A stretch of DNA of 64,000 bases, taken from assembly GCF_022829685.1 (NCBI RefSeq), contig NZ_JAKSYE010000064.1, positions 1 to 64,000 on the forward strand, read 5' to 3'. Source of the stretch: Methylobacterium sp. E-045 (lineage in GTDB: Bacteria; Pseudomonadota; Alphaproteobacteria; Rhizobiales; Beijerinckiaceae). Position 1 is the first letter of the stretch. The number at the start of each line of letters is the position of its first letter. Below are positions 28,470-36,137 of the stretch, one piece after another. Made by a program: the position numbers and the translations under genes. The notes under the pieces were generated by a model, which saw only the letters and a program-made list of their open reading frames with translations, was not told the origin of the DNA and did no database searches.

Positions 28470-29350
28470 CCGCGTCTCCCCAGCCGGTGTCCCTCGTCGA
28501 TCCGCGTCCGGAGGAGCGTCTGGTTCTGGTGGCCGGGGCAGGGCGGCTCCCCGAACTCGTGGCCGAATCCCTCGACCGGTCGGGCCGCTCATTCCGGGTC
28601 CTCGCCATCCGTGGCTTTGCCGAGCGCCCGATGCGCGCACGCGCCGACGCCACCGTCGATCTCCTCGACATCGCCGGGGCGTTGAAGATCCTGGAGGCCT
28701 GGGGGCCGGCCTGCGTCATACCCGTGGGCGGAGTCTCGCGCCCTAACCCCGCCGCCATCCTCAACGCGGCGGCGGCCTTGCGGAATCGCGACGCGCTGAA
28801 GGCCATTTCGGGGGGAGGGGACGACCGGCTGCTGCGGGGTGCTCTCGTCCTGCTGGAGGATAACGGCCACCGCGTCGTCGGCATCCACGATGTCGCGCCG
28901 GATCTGCTGAGCCCGGAGGGGCAACTCGGCCGCCTCGCGCCAGATCTCGCGGCGCGGGCCTCCATCACCACGGGGTGCGGCATCCTCGCGGCGCTGGCCG
29001 CCTACGATGTCGGCCAGGCGATCGTCGTCGCGGCACAGCGCGCGCTCGCGGTGGAGGGGCCGGAAGGAACGGACCGGATGCTCGCCCGTGCGCGTGCCCT
29101 CGGGCGCAAGCCCTTCGGGCTGGGGGCGGCCCAGCCCGGTACCGTGCTGGTGAAACTCGCCAAGACCGGCCAGGATCTGCGGGTCGACCTGCCGGCCATC
29201 GGTCCGCGGACGGTCAGGGCCGCGGCGGCGGCGGGCTGCGCCGGCATCGCCATCCAGGCGGGCTACACCCTCATCATCGACAGGGACGCGACGGTGGCCG
29301 AGGCCGACCGTGCGGGCCTGTTTCTCATCGGTTTGCGGATCGAGGCATGA
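28466..29350 (+). CDS. lpxI: UDP-2,3-diacylglucosamine diphosphatase LpxI
   Basis: Hydrolyses UDP-2,3-diacylglucosamine to lipid X in alphaproteobacteria that lack LpxH. Family features are LVLVAGAGRLPELVAE at the start, CVIPVGGVSRPN, the LLRGALVLLEDNGHRVVG region, and the C-terminal GQAIVVAAQRALAVEGPEGTD and CAGIAIQAGYTLIIDRD segments; the family is also called DUF1009. The start is uncertain: TTG 28466 overlapping the lpxA stop, or GTG 28487. It ends in ATGA shared with lpxB. Confidence 0.92.
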   Translation: MTASPQPVSLVDPRPEERLVLVAGAGRLPELVAESLDRSGRSFRVLAIRGFAERPMRARADATVDLLDIAGALKILEAWGPACVIPVGGVSRPNPAAILNAAAALRNRDALKAISGGGDDRLLRGALVLLEDNGHRVVGIHDVAPDLLSPEGQLGRLAPDLAARASITTGCGILAALAAYDVGQAIVVAAQRALAVEGPEGTDRMLARARALGRKPFGLGAAQPGTVLVKLAKTGQDLRVDLPAIGPRTVRAAAAAGCAGIAIQAGYTLIIDRDATVAEADRAGLFLIGLRIEA

Positions 29351-30537
29351 CCATCCATCCGTCCAGACGCATCTGGCTCGTCGCAGGCGAGGATTCGGGC
29401 GATCAGCTCGGCGCCAAGCTGATGCGGGCGCTGTCGGACCTCTCCGGTGGGCAGGTGACGTTCGGGGGCGTCGGCGGCGAAGCCATGGTGGCGCAGGGCT
29501 TCGTCTCCCTGTTTCCCCTCGATGACGTGGCGGTGATGGGTTACCTGCCCGTGGCGGCACGCCTGCGCACCCTCCTGCGTCGCATCCGCCAGACCGTGCG
29601 CGACATCGTCGAATCGCGCCCCGACGTCCTGGTCATCATCGACAGTCCCGGTTTCACCCATGCGGTCGCCTCGCGGGTGCGCAAGCGCCTGCCCGGCCTG
29701 CCCATCGTCGATTATGTCTCCCCCAGCGTCTGGGCATGGCGGCCCTGGCGCGCGGCGAAAATGCGGCCGTTCATCGACCACGTCCTGGCGCTCCTCCCCT
29801 TCGAACCGGACGCGCATCGCCGGCTCGGCGGACCGGACTGCACCTATGTCGGACATCCGCTGATCGAGCGCCTGGCCGAGCTGCGCCCGGATTCCGCGGA
29901 GGCGGCGGCGCGGGAGGGGACGCCCCCGACCCTGGTGATCCTGCCGGGCTCGCGCCGTTCCGAGATCGAACGTCTGATGCCGGTCTTCGGTGCCACCCTC
30001 GATCTGCTCGTGCAGCGCCACGGACCCATCCATGCCGTTCTCCCGGCGGTCACCCGTCATCGGGCCATGATCGAGCGATTGGCCCTCTCCTGGTCTCGTC
30101 CGGTGACGATCGTGCATGGCGAGGCGGCGAAATACGCGGCCTTCCGGCGGTCCCGCGCAGCCCTGGCGGCCTCGGGCACGGTCACCCTCGAACTGGCATT
30201 GGCCGGCGTGCCCATGGTCGTCGCCTACAAGGTCTCCCGTCTCGAGGAGGCGGTGGCGCGGCGCCTGATCCAGGTGCCGACCATCGTGCTGCCGAACCTG
30301 ATCCTCGGCGAGAATGCCATGCCCGAGTTCATCCAGGCCGAATGTACCCCCGGGCGCCTTGGCGAGGCCCTGCTTCCGCTCCTCAGGGGAGGCGCGGCGC
30401 GCGACGCGCAGGTGCGTTCGCTTCAACGCATCGACGGCTCGATGCGCCTCTCGGGCGATGACGAGCCGAGCCGCAAGGCGGCGAGAATCGTGCTGTTGGC
30501 GGCCCGCCCGGCGGTCAGCGGACCGTCGTCGACGTAG
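29347..30537 (+). CDS. lpxB: Lipid A disaccharide synthase
   Basis: GT19 glycosyltransferase joining lipid X and its UDP-linked precursor into the lipid A disaccharide at the inner membrane. Seen are WLVAGEDSGDQLGAKLM, FGGVGGEAMVAQGF, the catalytic region MGYLPVAARL, YVSPSVWAWRPWR, and ILPGSRRSEIERLMP. The 396-residue length is normal. ATG 29347 overlaps the lpxI stop. The last 23 bases overlap the end of a convergent small gene. Confidence 0.95.
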   Translation: MTIHPSRRIWLVAGEDSGDQLGAKLMRALSDLSGGQVTFGGVGGEAMVAQGFVSLFPLDDVAVMGYLPVAARLRTLLRRIRQTVRDIVESRPDVLVIIDSPGFTHAVASRVRKRLPGLPIVDYVSPSVWAWRPWRAAKMRPFIDHVLALLPFEPDAHRRLGGPDCTYVGHPLIERLAELRPDSAEAAAREGTPPTLVILPGSRRSEIERLMPVFGATLDLLVQRHGPIHAVLPAVTRHRAMIERLALSWSRPVTIVHGEAAKYAAFRRSRAALAASGTVTLELALAGVPMVVAYKVSRLEEAVARRLIQVPTIVLPNLILGENAMPEFIQAECTPGRLGEALLPLLRGGAARDAQVRSLQRIDGSMRLSGDDEPSRKAARIVLLAARPAVSGPSST

Positions 30538-30781
30538 CGCCCCTCGTTCTCGCGCCCCGCATGACCTCCGAAGCCTGGAGCGCGCTTGGCGGGAGGGCCC
30601 GGTCGTCCGCTCCGCGTATCGAGGACGGGGACGGCACGTCCGGTGTTCGCGCGGCCTCGTCACGTCCGAAAGCGTAGCCGGCATTCACGCCGGCATAGAA
30701 GCCGGTGAAATCCTCGGCCTTCGCTGGCCCGGCGAAAGCCATCGGCGAGCACAGGATCATCGTCACGAAGACGGCACGCAT
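30515..30781 (-). CDS. Small exported protein resembling the start of an outer-membrane porin
   Basis: 88 residues. A signal peptide (RAVFVTMILCSPMAFAGPAKA) is followed by EDFTGFYAGVNAGYAFGRD, the typical first strand of Omp25/Omp31-type beta-barrels, then 50 residues of low-complexity, basic, non-barrel sequence. It may be a remnant of a longer porin or a genuine small protein. It is downstream of the cold-shock gene on the same strand, past that gene's terminator. The in-frame extension to 30838 lacks a signal-like start and is not used. Confidence 0.55.
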   Translation of the reverse strand: MRAVFVTMILCSPMAFAGPAKAEDFTGFYAGVNAGYAFGRDEAARTPDVPSPSSIRGADDRALPPSALQASEVMRGARTRGATSTTVR

Positions 30782-30864
30782 CGCTGCTTCCGGCACCTGA
30801 GATCGTTCCTTCGGATCGGTTCGTTCGGAGACCGCCATCCGGTCTCCCCGACGATGCTGGATAC

Positions 30865-30891
30865 GAAAAACGGCGACCCGAAGGCCGCCGT
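30865..30891 (-). terminator. UUCG-loop terminator after the cold-shock gene
   Basis: On the minus strand, ACGGCGGCC-TTCG-GGTCGCCGT (nine pairs, one G-U) closed by a C(UUCG)G tetraloop and followed by five T. It lies 65 bases past the csp stop. Confidence 0.85.
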
Positions 30892-30955
30892 CGATTCGTC
30901 TCTCAGTCGAGAAGACCGCGTAACCGCCGTCTCCCCGGTAACGTTCTCACACCGA

Positions 30956-31711
30956 TCAGTAATCGGCGTTGATGCTCTGGGCCTCGCGGCCCTTCTGGCC
31001 GTCGATCACGCTGAGGGTGACCTGCTGACCTTCGGCGAGGGACTCGAGTCCAGCGCGCGACAGGGCCGAGCGATGGACGAACACGTCCTTGCCGCCGTCA
31101 TTGACGGAGACGAAGCCGAAGCCCTTGGCCGGATCGTACCACTTCACGGTGCCGCTCATTTCGACCGACGGACCGCTGGCGAAACGACCGCCGCCGCCGC
31201 CACCACCGCCGAAGCGATCGTTGCCGCCGCCGTAGCTGCCGCCACCGCCGCTGAAGCGATCACCGCCACCGAAACCACCGGCGCGCGGTGCGGGTGCACG
31301 ACGCGGGGCCTCGGCCTCGGCCGTGGACGTGTCGACGCTGGTCACGTCCGTGACCTGCGGCCCCTTCTGGCCCTGCGCGGTGTGGACGGTCAGGCGCGTG
31401 CCGGGAAGCAGGTCGGCATGGCCCGCAGCCTCGACGGCGCGGATGTGAAGGAACGCGTCGCCGGAACCGTCAGCCAGTTCGACGAAGCCGAAGCCCTTCT
31501 CCTTGTTGAACCACTTGACCGTCGCGTCACGCTCCGGTCCAGAGGGAGCGGCTGCTGCACGGGACGGACCACGATCGAAACCGCCGCCGCCACCGCCATA
31601 TCCACCGCCGAAGCCACCGCTCGGGGGTGCCTGATCCGGCCAGCGAGGCTCGGCACCACCCTCATCGAAGCCGCGCTTCTGCGGCCCCCTGAAATCACGA
31701 CCACGTCCCAT
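30956..31711 (-). CDS. Double cold-shock-domain protein with Gly-rich linkers
   Basis: 251-residue RNA/DNA-binding protein with two cold-shock domains. Domain 1 (about 62-130) has ATVKWFNKEKGFGFVELADG; domain 2 (about 182-250) has GTVKWYDPAKGFGFVSVNDGG and VFVHRSAL. RNP1 (KGFGFV) is intact in both; RNP2 is VFVHR in domain 2 but the variant AFLHI in domain 1. The N-terminus and the linker are Gly-rich with RGG-like and FGGG repeats, suggesting disordered, possibly condensate-forming segments. Two-domain CSPs are frequent in Hyphomicrobiales. Likely acts as an RNA chaperone under cold or stress. Confidence 0.88.
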   Translation of the reverse strand: MGRGRDFRGPQKRGFDEGGAEPRWPDQAPPSGGFGGGYGGGGGGFDRGPSRAAAAPSGPERDATVKWFNKEKGFGFVELADGSGDAFLHIRAVEAAGHADLLPGTRLTVHTAQGQKGPQVTDVTSVDTSTAEAEAPRRAPAPRAGGFGGGDRFSGGGGSYGGGNDRFGGGGGGGGRFASGPSVEMSGTVKWYDPAKGFGFVSVNDGGKDVFVHRSALSRAGLESLAEGQQVTLSVIDGQKGREAQSINADY

Positions 31712-32103
31712 CGAAAGCTCGCAAAAACCGTCCGCCGTCCATCTGTCTTTGAATACCGGGTGCGCGCCGTCCCAGACGGGCGCTTCACCACACTATCATC
31801 ACTCTCAGCAGCGGTGACCAAGAATAACGCCTTAGTCCTGACTGAATCTTGGCTCTCTCGCAAGGTGCTTCTCGCCGGACTCTGCAAGGTTCCGCCGATT
31901 TCCTGCGACAGATTGTTAGCTCCGTTGCGCTTCGCGCCTGTCGTCCCTGTCGAGGGCCATTGCGTACAGGATGCGCAAACGCCATGCGGATGAACGACTT
32001 CGCGGTTCGAATTTTTCTCGGTCGCGTTAGGAGAATGCACATCGATGGCCGCTAGGATGCGCGCAGGCGCCTGCGAAAGCCGGTAGCCCGGAACCCCTGG
32101 CCG
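31712..32103. other. Divergent intergenic region between csp and the receiver gene
   Basis: About 390 bases with no credible gene. Cold-shock genes usually have long 5' leaders, and the minus-strand part near 31712-31850 could be one. I saw no strong promoter hexamers and no perfect inverted repeat longer than six bases. Confidence 0.5.
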
Positions 32104-32574
32104 ATGATCGCAACCCCGTCATTCCCGGACCTTTCGGCCCTCGTCGTGGACGAGAGCCTCTATATCCGCCGAATCGTTCGCGACATGCTGATGCGCGTGG
32201 GGATCAAACGCGTCCTCGAAGCGCCGGACGGTGCCGAGGCGCTGGGCGTGCTGGCCGAGAGCAAGCCGGACATCACCATCATCGACTGGGACCTGGCCAT
32301 CCTGTCCGGCGAGGAGTTCATCCGCCTCGCCCGCACCCCCACCACTTCGCCGTCGCCCACCGTTCCGATCATCCTGATGCTGGCGCAGCCTCGCCGCAAC
32401 GTCGTCGACCGCGCCATCTCCCTCGGGGTCAACGAGATCATCGCCAAGCCGTTCTCGCCCAAGACCCTGTGGTCGCGCCTGGACGAAGTCATCAACCGGC
32501 CGCGGCCGTTCTCCCAGGTGAAGAGCCTCCTGCGTCCGGTCCCAAGAACGACGGCAGCCGGCAAAGCTCTCTGA
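32104..32574 (+). CDS. Single-domain response regulator (CheY-like)
   Basis: 156-residue receiver without output domain. Acidic pocket residues are Asp16-Glu17 (VVDES), the phosphoacceptor is Asp61 in ITIIDWD, and the switch lysine is Lys115 in IAKPF. The usual Thr/Ser at the end of strand 4 is replaced by Leu93 (ILMLAQ), so the activation switch may be altered. The last 25 residues are a basic tail. No kinase gene is adjacent. It could act by protein binding in chemotaxis or stress signalling; the partner is unknown. Confidence 0.83.
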   Translation: MIATPSFPDLSALVVDESLYIRRIVRDMLMRVGIKRVLEAPDGAEALGVLAESKPDITIIDWDLAILSGEEFIRLARTPTTSPSPTVPIILMLAQPRRNVVDRAISLGVNEIIAKPFSPKTLWSRLDEVINRPRPFSQVKSLLRPVPRTTAAGKAL

Positions 32575-32705
32575 CGGGATCACGGATCGAGGCTTTGCAC
32601 TGACGCCCAAGGCCTGTAGGCTTCTTATCGCATGATGGCCGATCTATCCCGGTCGGGCCACGATCGAGGATGCCGGCTAGGCCGATGAGGGAAGAGAGCG
32701 CCGCC

Positions 32706-33791
32706 ATGATGCCGGCCCGCCCCATGGCAGGCCCGTCTTCACCGAGCGCTCCCGCTGTGCCGAATGCGGGTCCGCCGTCCGTGGTGGGCTACCGTCCCGG
32801 ACGGCGCAACACCTACGCCGCCCTCGACCTCGGCACGAACAATTGCCGCTTGCTGATCGCGGAACCCGCGTCCCACGGCTTTCGCGTGGTCGATGCCTTC
32901 TCCCGCATCGTCCGCCTCGGCGAGGGGCTGGGCACGTCCGACCGTCTCAGCGACGCCGCCGTGGAGCGCACGCTGGAGGCTCTGCGCGTCTGCCGCGCCA
33001 AGATGGAGTCGCGCGGTGTCGCGCGTGCCAAGATCATCGCCACGGAAGCGTGCCGGCTCGCCGTCAACGGGGCGGATTTCGTGACGCGCGTGCGCGACGA
33101 GGTGGGGCTCGATCTCGAGATCGTCGACCGGCAGACCGAGGCCTACCTCGCCGTCACCGGCTGCGCGGCCCTGGCCGACCCCTACTCGGAATCGGTGGTC
33201 ATCTTCGATATCGGCGGCGGCTCCACCGAGATCGCCTGGCTCGACGGGGCGGCCACCAACCCTTCGGCGGACCCGACCCTGCGGATCCGTGCCTGGGATT
33301 CGCTTCCCGTCGGCGTGGTCACCCTGGCCGAGCGGCACGGAGCTGCCGATGTCACCCGCCTGACCTTCGAGGGCATGGTCGAGGAGGTGGCCGACCTGCT
33401 GTCGCGCTTCGCGATTCGCGCCGCGCCGGCGGCCAATGCCCGGCATTTCCACCTTCTCGGCACGTCGGGAACCGTGACGACCCTCGCCGCCATGCACCTG
33501 CGACTGGCGCGCTACGAGCGCCGCCGTGTCGACGGGTTGTGGATGAGCGACGGCGAAGTGAGCGATGCCATCGACGATCTGCTCGACACGCGCCTCGACC
33601 AGAGGGCAGACAATCCCTGCATCGGACGGGATCGGGCCGATCTCGTGCTCGCGGGTTGCGCCATCCTGGAAGCGATCCGCCGGGCATTCCCCTCCGAACG
33701 GCTACGCATCGCCGACCGGGGGCTGCGCGAAGGTCTTTTGATGAACATGATGCGCGAAGACGGCGTCTGGCGCCGCGGAGGCTACCGTTGA
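32706..33791 (+). CDS. Ppx/GppA family exopolyphosphatase / pppGpp phosphatase
   Basis: Acetate-kinase/Hsp70-fold phosphatase acting on polyphosphate or pppGpp; the family does not let me pick one. Motifs: [16 protein letters not shown] (phosphate 1), [38 protein letters not shown] (phosphate 2) and [15 protein letters not shown] 32706 follows GGAAGAG at 32689-32695; in-frame ATGs at 32670 and 32685 would add a non-family stretch. The C-terminal HD domain of long Ppx proteins is absent (361 residues). It shares its stop with the rlmE start. Confidence 0.87.
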   Translation: MMPARPMAGPSSPSAPAVPNAGPPSVVGYRPGRRNTYAALDLGTNNCRLLIAEPASHGFRVVDAFSRIVRLGEGLGTSDRLSDAAVERTLEALRVCRAKMESRGVARAKIIATEACRLAVNGADFVTRVRDEVGLDLEIVDRQTEAYLAVTGCAALADPYSESVVIFDIGGGSTEIAWLDGAATNPSADPTLRIRAWDSLPVGVVTLAERHGAADVTRLTFEGMVEEVADLLSRFAIRAAPAANARHFHLLGTSGTVTTLAAMHLRLARYERRRVDGLWMSDGEVSDAIDDLLDTRLDQRADNPCIGRDRADLVLAGCAILEAIRRAFPSERLRIADRGLREGLLMNMMREDGVWRRGGYR

Positions 33792-34498
33792 CCGACAGGC
33801 GTGGTGCGGGCGGCGGGTTGCGGGGCGATCTCAAGCAGCGAGTCAAGACGGGGCGCGGCCGCACCGCCTCGCAGAAGCGCTGGCTCGAACGACAGCTCAA
33901 CGATCCCTACGTGGCGCGGGCCAAGCGCGAGGGATACCGCTCCCGCGCGGCCTTCAAGCTCCTCGAGATCGACGAGCGCTTCAAGATCCTGAAGCCCAAC
34001 CAGAAGATCATCGATCTGGGCGCGGCGCCCGGCGGCTGGTCCCAGGTCGCCGCCAAGATCGTCGGGCCGAGCGGCAGGATCGTCGGCATCGATCTCCTGG
34101 AAATCGAGCCGATGGTCGGCGTCGAGTTCATCACCCTCGACTTCCTCGATCCCGACGCCCCGAAACGGCTGATCGATCTTCTCGGCGGGCAGGCCGATAT
34201 CGTGATGTCCGACATGGCGGCCAACACGACCGGCCATAAGCAGACGGACCACCTGCGCATCATCGGCCTTGCCGAGACCGCCGCCGAATTCGCCCGCGAG
34301 GTGCTGGCGCCGGGGGGAACCTATCTCGCCAAGGTCTTCCAGGGCGGGACGGAGGGGACCCTGCTCGCCGACCTGAAACGGGACTTCACCCTGGTGCGCC
34401 ACGTGAAGCCTTCGGCGAGCCGCGCCGATTCGAGCGAACTCTACGTGCTGGCCACCGGGTTTCGCGGCGCTGCCGAGACCGCCGAGGACGACGTCTGA
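33788..34498 (+). CDS. rlmE: 23S rRNA 2'-O-ribose U2552 methyltransferase
   Basis: RlmE (FtsJ/RrmJ) methylates the 2'-OH of U2552 in the A-loop at a late stage of 50S assembly. The SAM site [17 protein letters not shown], the catalytic K-D-K-E set ([43 protein letters not shown]) and the 236-residue length fit. The N-terminus is basic and Gly-rich ([11 protein letters not shown]). The start is TTG 33788, overlapping the TGA of the Ppx/GppA gene; no in-frame ATG exists before the conserved part. Confidence 0.92.
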   Translation: MTDRRGAGGGLRGDLKQRVKTGRGRTASQKRWLERQLNDPYVARAKREGYRSRAAFKLLEIDERFKILKPNQKIIDLGAAPGGWSQVAAKIVGPSGRIVGIDLLEIEPMVGVEFITLDFLDPDAPKRLIDLLGGQADIVMSDMAANTTGHKQTDHLRIIGLAETAAEFAREVLAPGGTYLAKVFQGGTEGTLLADLKRDFTLVRHVKPSASRADSSELYVLATGFRGAAETAEDDV

Positions 34499-34612
34499 TC
34501 CCGGACGGCGATGCGTTTTCTCATGGGTGATCGTACCGCGGCAGCCGTTCGCCGCTTGCCATGATTCTGACCGTGGGTCGCGGTTGGCGTCCCTCAATGT
34601 GAACCGGTGGGG

Positions 34613-35569
34613 TCAAAGGCCCGGCGGGATCAGGATCGGGTAGCATCGCGCCCCGGCACCCGCCGCCAGGACTTCGACGGCGCCCACCGTGGAGGCGTCG
34701 CCGGCCACATGCACGACGTCGGTGGTCTTGAGGCCGGTGAGATGCGCGGTGAGGGGGCCCGGCCGGACATCCGGCGGGCGCTGTCTCGTCCTGTCGGCGA
34801 CGAGGGTAATCCGCGAGACGCCCGTGGCCCTGAGCCAGTCGAGCGACGGACGCATGTAGAGGTCGAGGGGGTCGCTGGCCCCGATCACCACCACGATCTC
34901 GCGCTGTGGCTCGATGTAGCGCGCCGCCCGGGCGATCGCCCAGATCGGCGCGAAACCGGTCTCGCGGCCGACGAGCAGCAGGCGGCCGCCGCCGGGGCGA
35001 TAGTAGCCGCGACCGACCGGACCCTTGATCTTGACCGGATGTCCGAGAAGGATCTCCTCGCCGAGAGCATGGGCCACCGCGTCGCAGGCATGTCCGAGGC
35101 GGAGGTGGAAGACGAGTTCGTTGAGCTCCGTCGTGCCGTCGAGGCGCAGGGTCGGGCTCACGTCGATCGGGTCGAACCCCTCGAACGTGGCGGTGACCTG
35201 ATGGCCGGGTTCGATGTCGAGACGGCGCGTGATCGTGACGACGACTTCGACCACATGGGCCCCGAGGGGAACGATCTCGGTGACCGTGCCGACCCGGCGT
35301 GCCTGGGCGGCCGGCTTCACCTCGGCGAAGACGAGGCTCTCGGCCGCCTTGGAGGCGCGGGGCGTGGAGAGCTTGACGGGCTCCGCACGGTGCAGGCGGG
35401 CCTGGGCACGACGCGAGGACGGGCTGGCACCCTGGCCGAGGAGATGGGATCCGTGCAGGCCCGTGGTGGGGGCGATGACGCCGTCGGCAAGGGCGGCTTC
35501 GAGCGGCGTATCGCCGGTCGAGACCCGCACGGCCTTGCCGTTGACGACAAGCGAGCAGCGCGCGCTCAT
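34613..35569 (-). CDS. Ferredoxin-reductase-like flavoprotein with degenerate ferredoxin domain
   Basis: 318 residues with the order of aromatic-oxygenase/ferredoxin reductases. Residues 1-45 look like a plant-type ferredoxin (CSLVVNGKAVRVSTGDTPLE, ALADGV) but the CxxxxCxxC loop is replaced by APTTGLHGSHLLGQG and no cluster cysteines remain. Residues about 85-185 form an FAD barrel, and about 190-315 the NAD domain with LLLVGRETGFAPI, in which the usual GGTG is GRETG. Electron transfer by a 2Fe-2S centre is therefore unlikely; partner and substrate are unknown. It stands alone on its strand. Confidence 0.75.
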   Translation of the reverse strand: MSARCSLVVNGKAVRVSTGDTPLEAALADGVIAPTTGLHGSHLLGQGASPSSRRAQARLHRAEPVKLSTPRASKAAESLVFAEVKPAAQARRVGTVTEIVPLGAHVVEVVVTITRRLDIEPGHQVTATFEGFDPIDVSPTLRLDGTTELNELVFHLRLGHACDAVAHALGEEILLGHPVKIKGPVGRGYYRPGGGRLLLVGRETGFAPIWAIARAARYIEPQREIVVVIGASDPLDLYMRPSLDWLRATGVSRITLVADRTRQRPPDVRPGPLTAHLTGLKTTDVVHVAGDASTVGAVEVLAAGAGARCYPILIPPGL

Positions 35570-35645
35570 GGTCGAGCCTCGAAAGTTGAGAGAAGGCGAA
35601 AGGAAGCCGGCGTCGGGTGACGTGCGCCGGCCGATGGCGGAAACC

Positions 35646-36026
35646 TCAACGAGGTCCGTCGAGGAGCTTGTCCACGAGGGCGGCCCAGCGGTCGCGCACC
35701 GCGCAGGCTTCCGGCGAGAGCGGCTCAGGCCCGGCGAGGCGCTCGACGCTGGCGCGGATGCCGGCGTTCTCTTCCCGCTCGGCCCGCAACACCGCCTTCA
35801 TCACCAGGATCTCGGAGCGCAGGCGCGCCAGATCCGTGTCCGCGGCGATCTCCTCGACCGCCTCCACCGGCGGTTCGGGCGGCAACGCCGCCGGACCGAT
35901 GTCAACGCGCTTCCGGGTGGGGCCGGTGCGGATCGGCCGCGCCATCAGGCGCTTCACGATATCCGAGCCGAAATCCTCGCCGAGGCCGAAATCGTCGCCC
36001 AATCGCAATGCCGCTTCGGCCATCAC
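35646..36026 (-). CDS. Hypothetical coiled-coil protein
   Basis: 126 residues with no domain I recognise. The N-terminal 45 are acidic then basic (GDDFGLGEDFGSDIVKRLM, RPIRTGPTRKR), followed by a Pro/Glu-rich patch and a helix that should form a coiled coil (about 60-100: DTDLARLRSEILVMKAVLR). No signal peptide or membrane helix. The start may be at residue 1 or 2. Codon use is like its neighbours, so it is likely a real gene. It is 76 bases upstream of the ferredoxin-reductase-like gene and may be co-transcribed. Confidence 0.6.
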   Translation of the reverse strand: MMAEAALRLGDDFGLGEDFGSDIVKRLMARPIRTGPTRKRVDIGPAALPPEPPVEAVEEIAADTDLARLRSEILVMKAVLRAEREENAGIRASVERLAGPEPLSPEACAVRDRWAALVDKLLDGPR

Positions 36027-36137
36027 GCCCGCCTCCTGACGAACGGCATGTCATGCCGCGCCGTTCGATCCATCTCGACCATGACGATGCGCGATCATGG
36101 TTAAGGGAGGTTTAATTCAACCGTCGCGGTTTGGCGA

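Noticed and set aside
31390..32042. Minus-strand frames overlapping the start of the cold-shock gene
   Set aside because: They cover csp in another frame and their products lack any domain.
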